Below are positions 1 through 8,409 of a stretch of 64,000 bases of DNA, piece after piece. Each line of letters starts with the position of its first letter. Position 1 is the first letter of the stretch. Made by a program: the position numbers and the translations under genes. The DNA is from JASHVB01 sp035523995 (lineage in GTDB: Bacteria; Pseudomonadota; Alphaproteobacteria; Acetobacterales; Acetobacteraceae). The stretch covers positions 59,741 to 123,740 of the forward strand of contig DATKPQ010000116.1 of assembly GCA_035523995.1 (NCBI GenBank), read 5' to 3'. The notes under the pieces are model-generated. The model had not been told where the DNA came from, made no database searches, and saw only the letters and a list, made by a program, of their open reading frames with translations.

Positions 1-1
1 G

Positions 2-1198
2 GTCCAAGGCTACGCCGAAGTGGTCGCCGGTCTGCCGCCCGAATCATTCGACGCGCTTTTGGGCAAATTCATCGCGGCTGAAGGCGTGGAAACCGAGCGC
101 GATCTGGATCATCGCGCCTTGCGTCGTCTCGCCGCCGCGATGCGCGAGCACTACGCCGCGCTGGCAGGCGCGCCGTTTCCGGCCGATCCGATGGAGCAAT
201 TGGCAGCGGCGGTCGAGTCCGTGTTCGGCTCGTGGAATGCGCCGAAGGCCATCGCCTGGCGCCGCCTGAACAAATTGGACGATGCCGGCGGCACCGCTGT
301 CACAGTGCAAACCATGGTGTTCGGCAACGCCGGAGGCACGTCCGGCGCGGGCGTCGGCTTCACGCGAGATCCTGCCACCGGCGCGCCAAGTTTGTATTTC
401 GATTTCTGTCTCAACGGCCAGGGCGAGGATGTGGTCGCCGGCCGCCGCACAACGACCGACAACGATCGCCTGCGTGACCTGATGCCGGACACGTTCCACG
501 CATTGCAAGATGCCGCCACGCGGCTGGAGGCGTTGTTCCGCGACTCCCAGGATTTTGAGTTCACCGTGCACGACCGACAGTTGCACCTGCTGCAAACGCG
601 CCGTGCACAGCGAACGCCGATTGCCGCGTTGCGGATGGCGGTGGACATGGTCGCGGAGGGCCTGATCCGTCCGGACGAAGCGCTGTGGCGTTTGGATGGC
701 GTCGACCTGGCTTCGCTCGGCCAGACGCGCTTTGCCGCGCCGGTGCCGGAACCTCTGGCACGCGCGGTCGTCGCCGGTGTCGGCGTCGCGAGCGGGCCGG
801 TGGCGCTGGATATGGCCGCCGTGGAACGCTTTGCCAGCCGTGGTAACGCGGCGATTCTGGTGCGCCCGGAGACGGTCACGGCCGACACCATGGCTCTTGC
901 CAAGGCTGCCGGCCTGTTGAGCGCCACCGGCAGTCGCACGGCACATGCCGCGGTGGTGGCACGTCAACTCGGCAAAGTGTGTCTGGTGGGGTGCCCCGGC
1001 CTGGATATCGATGCTGACCGCCGCACCTGCCGGATTGGCGGTATTTGCCTCGCGGAAGGCGATCCAATCAGCCTGGATGGCAACACTGGGGCAGTCTACG
1101 CCGGCGCATTGCCAGTGCTGATCGAGCGTCCCGATCGCGAACTGGCCGCGGTGGCCGCGTGGCGCCATCTCGCTGCACAACCGGCAGCAGCCCAATAG
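2..1198 (+). CDS. PPDK-like PEP/pyruvate-binding protein, 5' end outside window
   Basis: The reading frame is open at the left edge, so the true start lies upstream. The visible ~398 residues match the nucleotide-binding part of pyruvate, phosphate dikinase (VFGSWN, NVQTMVFGN-like VQTMVFGNAGG, FTRDPATG, LNGQGEDVVAG), followed by the swivelling phosphohistidine domain (TGSRTAHAAVVARQLGK, with the His conserved). The protein stops shortly after this domain. The C-terminal PEP/pyruvate TIM barrel of full PPDK (~880 aa) is absent, and nothing downstream restores it. Such short PPDK-like proteins exist in proteobacteria, but their substrate is unknown. It may move phosphate from ATP onto the His without making PEP on its own. 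Family assignment is strong; function is inferred. Confidence 0.85.
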   Translation, partial: VQGYAEVVAGLPPESFDALLGKFIAAEGVETERDLDHRALRRLAAAMREHYAALAGAPFPADPMEQLAAAVESVFGSWNAPKAIAWRRLNKLDDAGGTAVTVQTMVFGNAGGTSGAGVGFTRDPATGAPSLYFDFCLNGQGEDVVAGRRTTTDNDRLRDLMPDTFHALQDAATRLEALFRDSQDFEFTVHDRQLHLLQTRRAQRTPIAALRMAVDMVAEGLIRPDEALWRLDGVDLASLGQTRFAAPVPEPLARAVVAGVGVASGPVALDMAAVERFASRGNAAILVRPETVTADTMALAKAAGLLSATGSRTAHAAVVARQLGKVCLVGCPGLDIDADRRTCRIGGICLAEGDPISLDGNTGAVYAGALPVLIERPDRELAAVAAWRHLAAQPAAAQ

Positions 1199-1375
1199 CA
1201 GCGGTCGTTGGTAGGACTGTCTCTCGGCACCTCGGGGCTTGCCCATGTGCCGGCCGGTGCGGCCAATCGCCGGTGGTAGATCTGGCGCAGATGTTACAGC
1301 CGGCGAATATGGCGTCCTGCTGCGAATTGGCGTGCTATGCGCAGCGTCGCTGACCCCTGCTTCGGAGCATCACTT

Positions 1376-1528
1376 ATGGCCGTCAATATGATCGTCCTCC
1401 AACCACTCGTGGCGCTGATCGCCGGCATCCTGATTCTGCTCATCCCGCGCCTGTTGAACATCATCGTGGCGTTGTATTTGATTGTGATCGGCGTGGCGGG
1501 GTTGTTGCCGCACGTAATGATGCGGTAA
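1376..1528 (+). CDS. small DUF3096-type membrane protein
   Basis: A 50-residue hydrophobic protein. Its pattern (LQPLVALIAGILILLIPRLL, then IIVALYLIVIGVAGLL) is characteristic of the DUF3096 family: two transmembrane segments joined by a short IPRLLN turn. The ATG at 1376 is chosen because a GGAG ribosome-binding site sits 8 nt upstream (1364-1367) and the family length is about 50 aa. A longer in-frame reading begins 13 codons earlier but lacks an RBS. No function is established for the family. It stands alone between the PPDK-like gene and a palindromic repeat. Confidence 0.8.
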   Translation: MAVNMIVLQPLVALIAGILILLIPRLLNIIVALYLIVIGVAGLLPHVMMR

Positions 1529-1569
1529 TCGGGACCGCTGTCAGAATTGCCGCTGTCCTGCCCGCCGCC

Positions 1570-1671
1570 GTCATTGCGAGGAGCGAAGCGGCGAAGCAAG
1601 TTCGATCACGGTGAGGCCGTCCGTGCGCTACGCGATCGAGATTGCTTCGCGGCTTCGCTCGTCGCAATGAC
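1570..1671. repeat. palindromic interspersed repeat, copy 1
   Basis: Begins GTCATTGCGAGGAGCGAAGC and ends with the reverse complement of its first 10 bases (TCGCAATGAC), with GAAGCAA/TTGCTTC sub-arms inside. The same terminal sequence bounds three other elements at 8251, 29871 and 31447. The middle is unique. It behaves like a REP/RPE-type intergenic element able to form a long hairpin. Confidence 0.85.
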
Positions 1672-1689
1672 ATAATTGGCTGCATTCGA

Positions 1690-2535
1690 ATGATTTGGGG
1701 GACTCCCTTGTTCCACCGTTTCCGTATTGGCCCCATGAGTGCCACGATCGTTTCCGACGGACCGTTGGTGCTGCCGCGCGCATCGCGCATCTTCAGCGGG
1801 CTCGATGAAGCAACGATGGACTCTGCGCTTGGCGGGTCCGGACACGCCACCGACAAGGTGCGGGTGGAGCAGAATTGCTTGCTGCTGGAAACGGGTGGGA
1901 AGCGTGTATTGTTCGATAATGGAATGGGAACATCAAAACTGTACGGGCCGGACAGCGGTCAATTGCTCGACAGCCTGGCACAGGCAGGCGCTGCCCCGGA
2001 GTCCATTGATGCGCTGGTGCTGACGCATGCCCATTCGGATCATTGCTGGGGCACAATGCGCGACGATGGCATGCCCAACTACCCCAACGCCACGATCTAT
2101 ATGGCGCGGGACGAACTGGCGTTCTGGGAATCTGACCCGCCGGGGGAGCGCCGCGAACGTAGCCTCGCGGGTGTCCGTAAGCATCTGCTGCCGCTGCGTG
2201 ACCGCATCGCGCTGATTTGCCATGGGCAGGAATTCCTGCCTGGCGTGCAGGCCTGGGCCACGCCCGGCCATACGCCGGGCCACATGGCGTATCTGTTTGC
2301 CGGCGGTTGGTGCCTGACCGGCGACGTGGCATTCCACGATCCCCTGTCCTTCGTCTTTCCGGATGCAACGAGCGCCTTCGACGCCGATCCGGCGGAAGCC
2401 GTGCAGACGCGGCGCGGATTGCTCGGGCGGCTCGCGGACGAGAAGCTGGCGGTGATCGGGTATCATTATCCTTGGCCGGGGCTTGGCCATGTTGAACGGG
2501 TTGGCGGCACGTTCCGGTTCGTCGGCGCGCACTGA
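1690..2535 (+). CDS. MBL-fold metallo-hydrolase
   Basis: A 281-aa metallo-beta-lactamase-fold enzyme. The metal motif HxHxDH is present as LTHAHSDHCWG, followed by GHTPGH and a TGDVAFHD aspartate segment, so both metal sites look complete. The start at 1690 is preferred because FHRFRIGxMxATIVSDGPL is the usual N-terminus of this subfamily. An ATG at 1735 is the alternative; neither has a clear RBS. The frame also stays open leftwards into repeat copy 1, which is unlikely to be coding. Members hydrolyse diverse esters, lactones or thioesters, and the substrate cannot be read from sequence. It is followed at 49 bp by a binding-protein-like gene in the same direction. Confidence 0.85.
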   Translation: MIWGTPLFHRFRIGPMSATIVSDGPLVLPRASRIFSGLDEATMDSALGGSGHATDKVRVEQNCLLLETGGKRVLFDNGMGTSKLYGPDSGQLLDSLAQAGAAPESIDALVLTHAHSDHCWGTMRDDGMPNYPNATIYMARDELAFWESDPPGERRERSLAGVRKHLLPLRDRIALICHGQEFLPGVQAWATPGHTPGHMAYLFAGGWCLTGDVAFHDPLSFVFPDATSAFDADPAEAVQTRRGLLGRLADEKLAVIGYHYPWPGLGHVERVGGTFRFVGAH

Positions 2536-2583
2536 TCAATCGTCGCAACGGGCAGGCAATCACACGCACAGCAGGAGACGCAG

Positions 2584-3564
2584 ATGGCTGATTTGCCCCT
2601 CACCCTGACGATGGCCGATTATGCGCGGATGATGCCGCTGGCGACGGGACAGGTGAAACCCGACCGCATCGATCTGACGTTGATCATTGGTCTTGAAGGC
2701 TCCTGGCCGGGGCGCGCCGAGCTGTTGCGCCGCGCGTTGCTTGATCCGGCCGTGCATGGCGGCGAATCCTCGATGGCGGGACATTTGCGCCGCATCGCGC
2801 AGGGCGACCGCAGTCATGTCGCGATCCCGGTCTTCCCGTTGCGCAACTTCACTGCGCGGGACTTGTACGTTCGCAAGAGTGGGCGTGTGAAGACTGCGGC
2901 GGACCTGCGCGGGCGGCGCGTCGGAATGTACGACTGGGTCGCCAGCGGCGCCATCTGGTACCGGCACTTCCTGCGTTTCGTCGGCGTGCAGCCGAACGAT
3001 GTGCAGTGGTGGATCGGCAGCGTGGATGAACCGGGCATTACCAGTCATGTGTACACCCTGCCGGGCGGCGTGCAGGCCGCGCCGGACGGCAAGCCGCTGT
3101 CGGACATGCTGATCGATGGCGAGCTGGATGCGATCTACAGCCCGCCGCGCCTGCGCCGCTATCATCCCGCCGATGGCCCGATCGTTCGATTGTTCCCCGA
3201 CATCCGCTCGGTAGAGCGCGACTATTTCCGCCAGACCGGGATGTTCCCGCCGCAGCATCTGGTGGTGGTGCGGCGTCCGGTGTGGGAAGCGAACAAATGG
3301 ATCGCGCGCAGCCTGACCGATGCGTTCCTTATGTGCAACGAAACCTTTGGCAAGGCGCAGCGGTCGTTTCCTTATGCGTCGCCCTGGCTCGACGCCGAAC
3401 TGGAGGAGACCGAGGCGCTGATGGGTGTCGATTTCCATCCCTATGGCTTCGAGGCGAACCGGCGTGCCATCGAAGCCTTCACCGATGAGGCGTTCGCGTC
3501 GGGTATCGTCAACCGCCGCGTGTCCCCGGAAGAGTATTTCGCCGAGTTCCTGGAGGCATCATAG
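2584..3564 (+). CDS. 4,5-dihydroxyphthalate decarboxylase-like / substrate-binding protein
   Basis: A 326-aa protein of the periplasmic-binding-protein II fold, in the group annotated as 4,5-dihydroxyphthalate decarboxylase (Pht5-like). Supporting segments are the N-terminal TLTMADYARMMPL, the IPVFPLRNF / DLYVRKSG stretch, DLRGRRVGMYDW and the C-terminal HPYGFEANR. It has no signal peptide, so it is probably cytoplasmic, as the decarboxylase-like members are. AGGAGA lies just upstream of the ATG. The reaction is unproven. The setting beside an MBL hydrolase, a peptide-type binding protein, an M20 peptidase and an LLM oxygenase suggests catabolism of an amide or aromatic compound. Confidence 0.75.
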   Translation: MADLPLTLTMADYARMMPLATGQVKPDRIDLTLIIGLEGSWPGRAELLRRALLDPAVHGGESSMAGHLRRIAQGDRSHVAIPVFPLRNFTARDLYVRKSGRVKTAADLRGRRVGMYDWVASGAIWYRHFLRFVGVQPNDVQWWIGSVDEPGITSHVYTLPGGVQAAPDGKPLSDMLIDGELDAIYSPPRLRRYHPADGPIVRLFPDIRSVERDYFRQTGMFPPQHLVVVRRPVWEANKWIARSLTDAFLMCNETFGKAQRSFPYASPWLDAELEETEALMGVDFHPYGFEANRRAIEAFTDEAFASGIVNRRVSPEEYFAEFLEAS

Positions 3565-3798
3565 TCTTGTCGTCGTGGCCGGCCTTGAGCCGGCCATCTG
3601 CCCGAAGGGATCGGGCGCGTTTGGTGACGAAGCATCCCGATCGACTGTGTACGCATCGCTTGCTCAAGGCCGGTCGTGAGGAAGGGTTGTCGCCGGCGCC
3701 AATTTTTCCGCAATCGGTTGGGATTTCCGTTTGACTCGGCGACAACGTTCCGCCGACCATTCCTGGTAACAGGGACGTCAGCGCACGGGGGAACTTGC

Positions 3799-5364
3799 AT
3801 GCTTCACCTTTCTCGCCGCGAATTGCTTGCCTGGGGCGGCAGCGCGGCCTTGGCCGGGGGCCTGCCGGGCACCGCCGTTGCGGCCGAGGGCAAACGCTTC
3901 GTGACCGCCAATAACAGCCCCTATGACACCCTGGACCCGCATATGGTGTTCGATATCGGCCGCATAGCCTCTCGGCTGAACATGTATGATTGCCTGGTGC
4001 GTTGGGTGGACAATCCACCACGGCTCGATCTGTGGCTGGCGGACAAGATCGACATCTCGTCCGACGGCGTGACCTACACCGTGACCCTGAAGCAGAACGT
4101 GAAATTCCACGACGGCACGCCGATCACGGCCGACGACGTGGTGTTCTCCATGGAGCGCATCCTGGGCCTGAAGCAGGGCGCCTATGGCTTGTTCAAGAGC
4201 GTGGTTTCGCCCGGCAAGACCAAGGCGCTGAATCCGGGGATGGTGCAATTCACGCTGAACCATCCCTATGCGGTGTTCCGGTCGATCCTGTCGGAAATGT
4301 GGGTCGTCAACAGCAAGCTGGTGCGCGCGCACGAGAAATCCGGCGACTGGGGCAACGCCTGGCTGGCGCGGAACGAGGCCGGCTCCGGCGGGTTCAAACT
4401 GCGCCGGTACGACCCGGCGATCGGCTTCCAGGCCGACCGCTTCGACGGGCATTTCCACAGTTTCGGCAAGTCCAACATCACCAGCACGGAGTTCCGCGTG
4501 GTGCTGGAGACCGCAAGCCGCTCGCTTGGGGTGGAGAAGGGCGAGTTCAACACGACCGACGGCTATCTGCCGCAGGACCAGATCAAGCGGCTGCGCGCCA
4601 CCGGCCGGGTGCAGATTCTGCAGGCCGATTCGCTGCGGACGATGTATTTCATCATTCACAACCAGCGCCCGCCGCTGAATGACGTTCATATGCGCAAGGC
4701 GCTGTGCTACGCGTTTGACTACGACGGGTTCATCAACAACATCCTGTCCGGCTCGGTATCGCGCAATGCCGGGATCATTCCCAACAACATGTGGGGCGCG
4801 CCCAAGGGTCTGGCCGGCTACAGCTACGATCTGGAGAAGGCGAAGCAGCATCTGGCGCTGGTAAAGGCGCCGAAGCGCCAGCTTGAGATCGGTGTGCTGG
4901 CAGGCTTCGACCAGAGCGAGGCCGCGGCGCAGTTGCTGCAAGCCGGCTGTGCGAAGATCGGCATCGACGTGAAGCTGGCCAGCGAGCCATGGCCGGTGAT
5001 CGCCAGCAAGTTCGCCGATCCGCAAAAGCAGCACGACCTGGTGCCGCTATGGCGCAGCGCCTATTACGCTGACCCGGACAACTGGACCGGCGCCATCTAC
5101 AACAGCCAAAACATCGGTGCCGGCAACGCGAGCTTCTACAATAACCCGCGCTTTGATGAGCTGACGGAGAAGGCGCTGGTGCTGACGTCGCAACAGCAAC
5201 GCCAGCCGCTGTATGAGGAGGCGTCGCGCATCCTGGTAGAGGACGCGGCGGGGTTGTTCATCTACAACACGAGGTGGTACGGCCCGTTCACCGAGAACGT
5301 GCATGATGTGCGCTTCTGCCCGATCGGCGATGCACAGGACATCCGCTGGATGCGCATGAGTTAG
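3799..5364 (+). CDS. ABC transporter substrate-binding protein, SBP_bac_5 (peptide/nickel) family
   Basis: A 521-aa extracellular solute-binding protein of family 5. The N-terminus (LSRRELLAWGGSAALAGG) is a twin-arginine-like signal peptide with Ala-rich cleavage region AVAAEG. The body shows family features such as LKQNVKFHDGTPITADDVVF and DVHMRKALCYAFDYDGF. The ATG at 3799 is chosen because it places the signal peptide at the N-terminus and has a GGGGGAAC sequence upstream. The frame extends 41 codons further upstream without support. It probably delivers peptides or an opine-like ligand to the permease/ATPase proteins encoded convergently just to the right. Confidence 0.9.
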   Translation: MLHLSRRELLAWGGSAALAGGLPGTAVAAEGKRFVTANNSPYDTLDPHMVFDIGRIASRLNMYDCLVRWVDNPPRLDLWLADKIDISSDGVTYTVTLKQNVKFHDGTPITADDVVFSMERILGLKQGAYGLFKSVVSPGKTKALNPGMVQFTLNHPYAVFRSILSEMWVVNSKLVRAHEKSGDWGNAWLARNEAGSGGFKLRRYDPAIGFQADRFDGHFHSFGKSNITSTEFRVVLETASRSLGVEKGEFNTTDGYLPQDQIKRLRATGRVQILQADSLRTMYFIIHNQRPPLNDVHMRKALCYAFDYDGFINNILSGSVSRNAGIIPNNMWGAPKGLAGYSYDLEKAKQHLALVKAPKRQLEIGVLAGFDQSEAAAQLLQAGCAKIGIDVKLASEPWPVIASKFADPQKQHDLVPLWRSAYYADPDNWTGAIYNSQNIGAGNASFYNNPRFDELTEKALVLTSQQQRQPLYEEASRILVEDAAGLFIYNTRWYGPFTENVHDVRFCPIGDAQDIRWMRMS

Positions 5365-5366
5365 AA

Positions 5367-5413
5367 AAAACTCTCCCGCACGCGCGCGAACAGAGCGGGT
5401 GCGGGAGAGTTTT
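5367..5413. terminator. bidirectional rho-independent terminator
   Basis: Perfect 15-bp arms (AAAACTCTCCCGCAC at 5367-5381 and its complement at 5399-5413) around a 17-nt loop. T-runs follow on both strands (TTTT on plus, TTTTTT on minus). It lies between the convergent binding-protein and oppF-like genes and would stop both. Confidence 0.85.
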
Positions 5414-6384
5414 CAGGCAAAGTGGCACGCCGCTGTCCTGCCATCCGCCAACGTCCGCAATGCCGGCTCTTCCTCGGCACATCGTCCCTCCGCGCGCGGA
5501 CAGCGCGTGCGAAACCGGCACCCGCTTGGCAGCCGCCCCGGGCTCGGCGGTTCGCCTTCCAGCAGGAACGTCTCGGTGACCCGCCGCCCGCCGACCACCG
5601 GCACCGCCGCCAGCAGCGACTGCGTATACGGATGTGCGGGCGCGGCAAACACTTGCTCTGTATCGCCGCATTCCACAACCTTGCCGAGATACATCACGGC
5701 GATCCGCTGCGACACCAGATGCACCACCGCCAGGTCGTGGCTGATGAACAGATAGGTCAGATCGAAACGCTGCCGCAGTTCCAGGAACAATCGCAGCACC
5801 GTTGCCTGCACTGACACATCGAGCCCCGAGGTCGGTTCGTCCAGCACCACCAGGCTTGGCGTCAGCATCAAAATGCGCGCCAAACCGACGCGCCGTTGCT
5901 GGCCACCGCTGATCTCGTGGGGATAGAGATCGAGATGCCCCGCAGGCAAACCCACTGCCGCCAGCACGTCCCGCACGCGCGCACGCCGTTCGGCCGACGA
6001 CGTGCTGGTGTGAATCACCAGCGGCTCTTCCAGGGCGCGGCCGATCTTCCAATGCGGATCGAGCGACGCGCCGGGATCCTGGTAGCAATATTGCAAATGC
6101 CGTCGCAGCACGCGGCTTTCATTGGCGGCGAGGCCGCCGATTTCATTGCCCTCGAACCGGATACTGCCGTTCGCGGGACGATGAATGCCGGCGATGGTCT
6201 TGCCGAGCGTGGTCTTGCCGCAGCCTGATTCTCCCACCACGCCGAGGATTTCCCCGCGGCCCACCGAAAGCGAGACAGCATCAACCGCACGCAGCCAACC
6301 GACGCGCCGGCCCCACGCATTCCGCACCGGGAATTGCGTACTGACATCGTGCAGGTCGAGAATCGGTGCCGTGTCGGACATCAT
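5413..6384 (-). CDS. dipeptide/oligopeptide ABC transporter ATP-binding protein (OppF/DppF type)
   Basis: A 323-aa ABC ATPase with Walker A GESGCGKTT, signature ISGGQQRRVGLAR, Walker B LVVLDEPTSGLD and the switch His in TYLFISHDL. The C-terminal oligopeptide-ATPase extension carries the Cys-rich motif GCRFRTRCPRAEGRC. It is the last gene of a leftward operon and overlaps the OppD-type gene by 4 bp (ATGA). It pairs with OppD to power import of the ligand bound by the family-5 binding protein across the convergent terminator. Confidence 0.93.
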   Translation of the reverse strand: MMSDTAPILDLHDVSTQFPVRNAWGRRVGWLRAVDAVSLSVGRGEILGVVGESGCGKTTLGKTIAGIHRPANGSIRFEGNEIGGLAANESRVLRRHLQYCYQDPGASLDPHWKIGRALEEPLVIHTSTSSAERRARVRDVLAAVGLPAGHLDLYPHEISGGQQRRVGLARILMLTPSLVVLDEPTSGLDVSVQATVLRLFLELRQRFDLTYLFISHDLAVVHLVSQRIAVMYLGKVVECGDTEQVFAAPAHPYTQSLLAAVPVVGGRRVTETFLLEGEPPSPGRLPSGCRFRTRCPRAEGRCAEEEPALRTLADGRTAACHFA

Positions 6385-7400
6385 CCCGCTGCCGCTTCCT
6401 GCGTTGCCATGTGCGGATGATGGCAGCTTACCAGATGTCCTTCCTCGGCGACCGACGCGGGCGGTCGTTCAACGCGGCACAGATCGCTCGCTTGCGGGCA
6501 GCGTGGATGGAACCGGCAGCCGGAGGGTGGCGATACCAGGCTGGGCACGTCGCCTGGAATGCCTTGCAGCGCGGCATTGCGCGACGGCAGACTATCCAGC
6601 AGCAGGCGCGTGTAGGGCACCATCGGGCGCCGGACGAACCGTTCGATCGGGGCGGTTTCCAGCGTCTGGCCGGCATACATCACGGTGACGCGGTCGCAGA
6701 TTTCCCAGGCCGTGCCGAGGTCGTGCGTGGTGAACAACACCGACGCGCCATGCTCGTTCGCCAGGGTGCGCAGCAGCTTGAGAATCTGTGCCTGGATGGT
6801 GACGTCCAGTGCCGTGGTCGGTTCGTCCGCGATCACCAGCCGCGGTTCGGGCAGCAAGGCCATCGCGATCATCACGCGCTGACGCTGACCGCCGGAGAGT
6901 TCGTGCGGATATTTCGCGAGCAGCCGCTCCGGATCAGGCAGGTGCACGGCACGCAGCAGGGCGAGGGCACGTGCTCGGTCGGTGCGCCGGCGCGCGCGCG
7001 GGTAGCCGAACCGCCGCGGCGCACGGTCCGGCGACTTCCAGCGCAACAGCTCGGTAATTTGGTCGCCGATCGAGAACAGGGGGTTGAACGCGCTGAAGGG
7101 ATCCTGCGGTACGAAGGTGATGGCGCGTCCGCGCATCTGCGTCGCCTGCGTGCGTGCGTCGAGACGCAGCAGATCCCGCCCGGCGAATTCCAGACCCGCG
7201 CCACGTACCTGCGCGTTTGGCGGCAGCGCGCCGAGGATCGTGCGGGCCAGCGTGGTCTTGCCGCAGCCGGATTCGCCGACCAGGCCCATGATCTCGCCCG
7301 GTCGCAGCGACAGGTTCACCGCATCCAGCACGCGCGCTGTGCCGCTTTCGGTGGCGAAAGACACCGACACATCGCGCACGGTCAGCAAGTCAGCGGTCAT
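6381..7400 (-). CDS. dipeptide/oligopeptide ABC transporter ATP-binding protein (OppD/DppD type)
   Basis: A 339-aa ABC ATPase: Walker A GESGCGKTT, Q-loop FVPQDPF, signature LSGGQRQRV, Walker B LVIADEPTTALD, and a C-terminal Cys motif (SGCRFHPRCPQASDLC). The ATG at 7400 lies inside the end of the OppC-type gene (11-bp overlap) and gives the usual MTADLLTVRDVSV start. A longer frame starting 15 codons upstream is unlikely. It acts as a heterodimer with the OppF-type ATPase. Confidence 0.92.
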   Translation of the reverse strand: MTADLLTVRDVSVSFATESGTARVLDAVNLSLRPGEIMGLVGESGCGKTTLARTILGALPPNAQVRGAGLEFAGRDLLRLDARTQATQMRGRAITFVPQDPFSAFNPLFSIGDQITELLRWKSPDRAPRRFGYPRARRRTDRARALALLRAVHLPDPERLLAKYPHELSGGQRQRVMIAMALLPEPRLVIADEPTTALDVTIQAQILKLLRTLANEHGASVLFTTHDLGTAWEICDRVTVMYAGQTLETAPIERFVRRPMVPYTRLLLDSLPSRNAALQGIPGDVPSLVSPPSGCRFHPRCPQASDLCRVERPPASVAEEGHLVSCHHPHMATQEAAAG

Positions 7401-8238
7401 TGCCGCCTCGCCGCAGGCGCGGGTCGAGCACGTCGCGCAATCCATCGCCCAGCAGGTTGAAGCCCATCACCACCAGCAGGATCGCGATGCCAGGTGCCGC
7501 GGCATACCACCACGCCTGCGGCAGGAACTCGCGGCTTTCGGCGATCATGCGGCCCCATTCGGGGCTGGGCGGCGGCGGGCCCAGGCCGAGAAAACCCAAG
7601 GCGGCAGCGACCAGGATCGTGCCGCCCATGCCGATGGTGGTGCGCACGATGACCGACGACGCGATCGACGGCAGCACATGCAGGACCATCACCCGCAGCG
7701 GCGATGCGCCGAGGGCGACCGCGGCCTCGATGAACGTTTCGTTGCGCAGGCTGCGGGTTTCGGCATAGACCAGCCGGGCCCAGAATGGCCAATAGGTCAG
7801 CGACAGCGCGAGGATGACGTTCTGGATCGCCGGCCCGAGTGTTTGCGCGATGGCGATCGCCAAGACGATTTGCGGTACTGCCAGGAACACGTCGGAGACG
7901 CGCATCAGCGCCTCGCTGGTGCGGTTGGTGTAGTAGCCAGCGACCAGTCCGACCGGTACGCCGATCAGCACCGATACCGATGTCGCCACGACGGCGATCA
8001 TGATGGTGACGCGCGCGCCGAACAACAGCCGGCTGTAGATGTCGCCGCCCATGCGGTCGGTGCCGAACCAATGGGTGGCGCTGGGCGGCAGCAGGCGTTG
8101 CGGCGGATGGTATTGCGTGATGTCGCGCGGGAATGTCGCCAGCGGGTGTGCGAAGATCGCTGCCAGGACCAGCAGGATGATGATCGCCAGCCCCAGCGCG
8201 GCGGACCGGTCGCGCAGCAGCCGGCGCAGCATGGTCAT
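7390..8238 (-). CDS. peptide ABC transporter permease (OppC/DppC type)
   Basis: A 282-aa inner-membrane permease. It has an N-terminal helix (LGLAIIILLVLAAIF), the OppC-type FGTDRMGGDIYSRLLFGAR segment, and the BPD_transp_1 EAA loop (EAAVALGASPLRVMVLHVLP). It forms the channel with the OppB-type permease. Unusually, it is separated from oppB by 171 bp that contain a palindromic repeat, although the genes on its other side overlap. Confidence 0.92.
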   Translation of the reverse strand: MTMLRRLLRDRSAALGLAIIILLVLAAIFAHPLATFPRDITQYHPPQRLLPPSATHWFGTDRMGGDIYSRLLFGARVTIMIAVVATSVSVLIGVPVGLVAGYYTNRTSEALMRVSDVFLAVPQIVLAIAIAQTLGPAIQNVILALSLTYWPFWARLVYAETRSLRNETFIEAAVALGASPLRVMVLHVLPSIASSVIVRTTIGMGGTILVAAALGFLGLGPPPPSPEWGRMIAESREFLPQAWWYAAAPGIAILLVVMGFNLLGDGLRDVLDPRLRRGGNDR

Positions 8239-8250
8239 CGCTGTTCAAAT

Positions 8251-8358
8251 GTCATTGCGAGGAGCGGAGCGACGAAGCAACCTTGGTCGGTTGGCGCACG
8301 CATGGCCTGGGCGCTTTTCCGAACGAGGTTGCTTCGTCGCTACGCTCCTCGCAATGAC
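8251..8358. repeat. palindromic interspersed repeat, copy 2 (inside the opp operon)
   Basis: The same terminal inverted sequences as copy 1 (GTCATTGCGAGGAGCGGAGC at the left, TCGCAATGAC at the right) enclose a unique centre. It fills most of the gap between oppC and oppB and could form a stem-loop in the operon mRNA, affecting stability or relative expression. Confidence 0.85.
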
Positions 8359-8409
8359 ATGAGGTGTCGCTCCACGCCCGGTAATTACCATGGGAGGGGG
8401 GGAGCGCGT

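Noticed and set aside
44..1246. Long antisense open frame opposite the PPDK-like gene
   Set aside because: Composition-driven shadow of a GC-rich gene; no family pattern or RBS, and it conflicts with a clear homologue.
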